From Actinomycetes bacterium (GTDB lineage Bacteria; Actinomycetota; Acidimicrobiia; Acidimicrobiales; Palsa-688), in assembly GCA_021796905.1 (NCBI GenBank), contig JAKABK010000084.1:1-7306 (forward strand): a DNA stretch of 7,306 nucleotides, in the 5' to 3' direction. The notes beneath the pieces were generated by a model, which was given only the letters and a program-made list of their open reading frames with translations, searched no databases and was not told where the DNA came from. Positions 7,009-7,306 of the stretch are shown here, one piece after another (the stretch's first letter is position 1; each line of letters begins with the position of its first letter). The position numbers and the translations under genes were made by a program.

Positions 7009-7134
7009 TCACCAACCGTCGGCGGAGCGGGTCGGCCAGGGTCCCGGCGGCACCGGTCCCCGGTCGAGCGCCGGCTCGACCCAGTCGACCACGTCGACGA
7101 GGTAGTTGAGGCGGTCAGTGGGGAGGACCCATAG
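7009..7134 (-). pseudogene. Coding-like fragment, possible remnant 3' end of an unidentified gene
   Basis: An open minus-strand frame of 41 codons runs between TAA (7137-7135) and TGA (7011-7009), with no ATG, GTG or TTG near its 5' end. Its codon use is strikingly gene-like: 36 of 41 codons end in G or C, with runs such as GAC CGC CTC AAC TAC CTC. The encoded segment RLNYLVDVVDWVEPALDRG reads like a natural protein. The only in-frame GTG is internal and has no ribosome binding site. I do not recognise the family. It may be the C-terminal stub of a gene lost when the MMPL region was joined here, or a chance frame. Confidence 0.35.
7062..7098. promoter_or_regulatory. Inverted-repeat cluster, possible operator
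   Basis: GGTCGAGC (7062-7069) and GCTCGACC (7074-7081) form a perfect 8-bp inverted repeat around a 4-nt centre. Just beside it, GTCGAC occurs twice (7084-7089 and 7093-7098), 9 bp apart and palindromic itself. The cluster lies directly upstream of the presumed promoter of the rightward MMPL gene, where a repressor such as a TetR-type protein could bind. It also lies inside the coding-like fragment, where Val-Asp codons (GTCGAC) could explain part of it. Confidence 0.35.
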
Positions 7135-7135
7135 T
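7106..7135 (+). promoter_or_regulatory. Possible promoter of the MMPL-family gene
   Basis: TTGAGG (7106-7111) and CATAGT (7130-7135) are separated by 18 nt, each matching four of six positions of the -35 and -10 consensus. The surrounding patch is noticeably richer in A/T than the rest of the window. TTATTT at 7153-7158 is an alternative -10 that would give a nearly leaderless transcript. Confidence 0.35.
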
Positions 7136-7174
7136 TATGTGGTCACTCGACCTTATTTGTGCAAGACTCCGGCC

Positions 7175-7306
7175 GTGCCCTTCCTCGAGCGTCTCGGCTC
7201 CGACTGCGCCCGCCACCCACTCCGGGTGATCGCCGTGTGGGTGCTCGCCCTCGCCACCACAGTCGCCCTCGCCCAGTCGATCGGCCACGTCTACAGCGAC
7301 AACGTC
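7175..7306 (+). CDS. MMPL/RND-family membrane transporter, N-terminal fragment (3' end outside window)
   Basis: Only 44 residues are visible before the right edge. They begin FLERLGSDCARHPLRVIAVW, then one hydrophobic segment (about residues 17-34) and the exit GHVYSDNV. The pattern of short amphipathic start, Arg-His-Pro, Arg-Val-Ile, transmembrane helix and Tyr-Ser-Asp is typical of MMPL-family proteins of actinobacteria. These inner-membrane RND-type transporters export lipids or other hydrophobic compounds using the proton gradient. GTG at 7175 is chosen because the family motif starts right after it. TTG at 7157 and GTG at 7139 are open in the same frame but would add unlike residues. 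No clear Shine-Dalgarno precedes the GTG, so the start is uncertain or the mRNA may be leaderless. The gene is divergent from the fds operon and nothing links their functions. The substrate cannot be inferred. Confidence 0.75.
   Translation, partial: MPFLERLGSDCARHPLRVIAVWVLALATTVALAQSIGHVYSDNV

Larger units (their letters stand above)
6846..7174. other. Divergent intergenic region between fdsGB and the MMPL gene
   Basis: These 329 nt separate two divergently oriented genes. From left to right they hold the fds ribosome binding site and promoter, a 21-bp-period tandem repeat, a coding-like minus-strand fragment containing inverted repeats, and an AT-richer patch (about 7130-7160) that probably carries the promoter of the rightward gene. 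A small plus-strand open frame (6835-7134) crosses it, but it is rich in Arg/Gly/Pro repeats and looks spurious. No tRNA, riboswitch or mobile element is apparent. Confidence 0.7.

Noticed and set aside
6835..7134. A 99-codon plus-strand frame spanning the 21-bp repeats, encoding a heptad RAPGGVA-type repeat
   Set aside because: It overlaps the start of fdsGB and its promoter, has weaker third-position G/C than the opposite strand, no ribosome binding site, and its repeat is a simple reading of the DNA repeat.

Overview
The window is GC-rich, with GTG starts, near-absolute G/C at third codon positions and no T-tract terminators. This suggests a high-GC bacterium, most likely an actinomycete-type (Actinomycetota) genome; the class cannot be fixed from this sequence. 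All genes belong to recognisable families. I found no convincing undescribed system.

Layout: (1) 1-1643, plus strand: the C-terminal two thirds of the ATP-dependent protease Lon, entering from the left edge. (2) 1644-1708: a short convergent intergenic gap with a terminator-like hairpin. (3) 1709-6845, minus strand: a three-gene operon for a soluble, molybdenum-dependent, NAD+-reducing formate dehydrogenase. It is transcribed in the order fdsGB (a natural fusion of the FdsG and FdsB subunits), fdsA (catalytic subunit with bis-MGD and Fe-S clusters), fdsD (small delta subunit). The genes overlap by 4 nt (fdsGB/fdsA) or lie 2 nt apart (fdsA/fdsD). (4) 6846-7174: a 329-nt divergent intergenic region with a good candidate fds promoter, a 21-bp-period tandem repeat beside its -35 box, a short coding-like minus-strand fragment, and inverted repeats. 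(5) 7175-7306, plus strand: the first 44 codons of an MMPL/RND-type membrane transporter, cut by the right edge.

How it works together: formate is oxidised at the Mo centre of FdsA (Cys371, His372, Arg572). Electrons pass through a chain of [4Fe-4S] and [2Fe-2S] clusters to the FMN/NAD site in the FdsB half of the fusion, with the FdsG half adding one more [2Fe-2S] cluster, and NADH is made. The sulfurtransferase fdsC/fdhD, usually part of fds operons, is not in this cluster and would have to be supplied from elsewhere. Lon and the MMPL protein look like unrelated neighbours.
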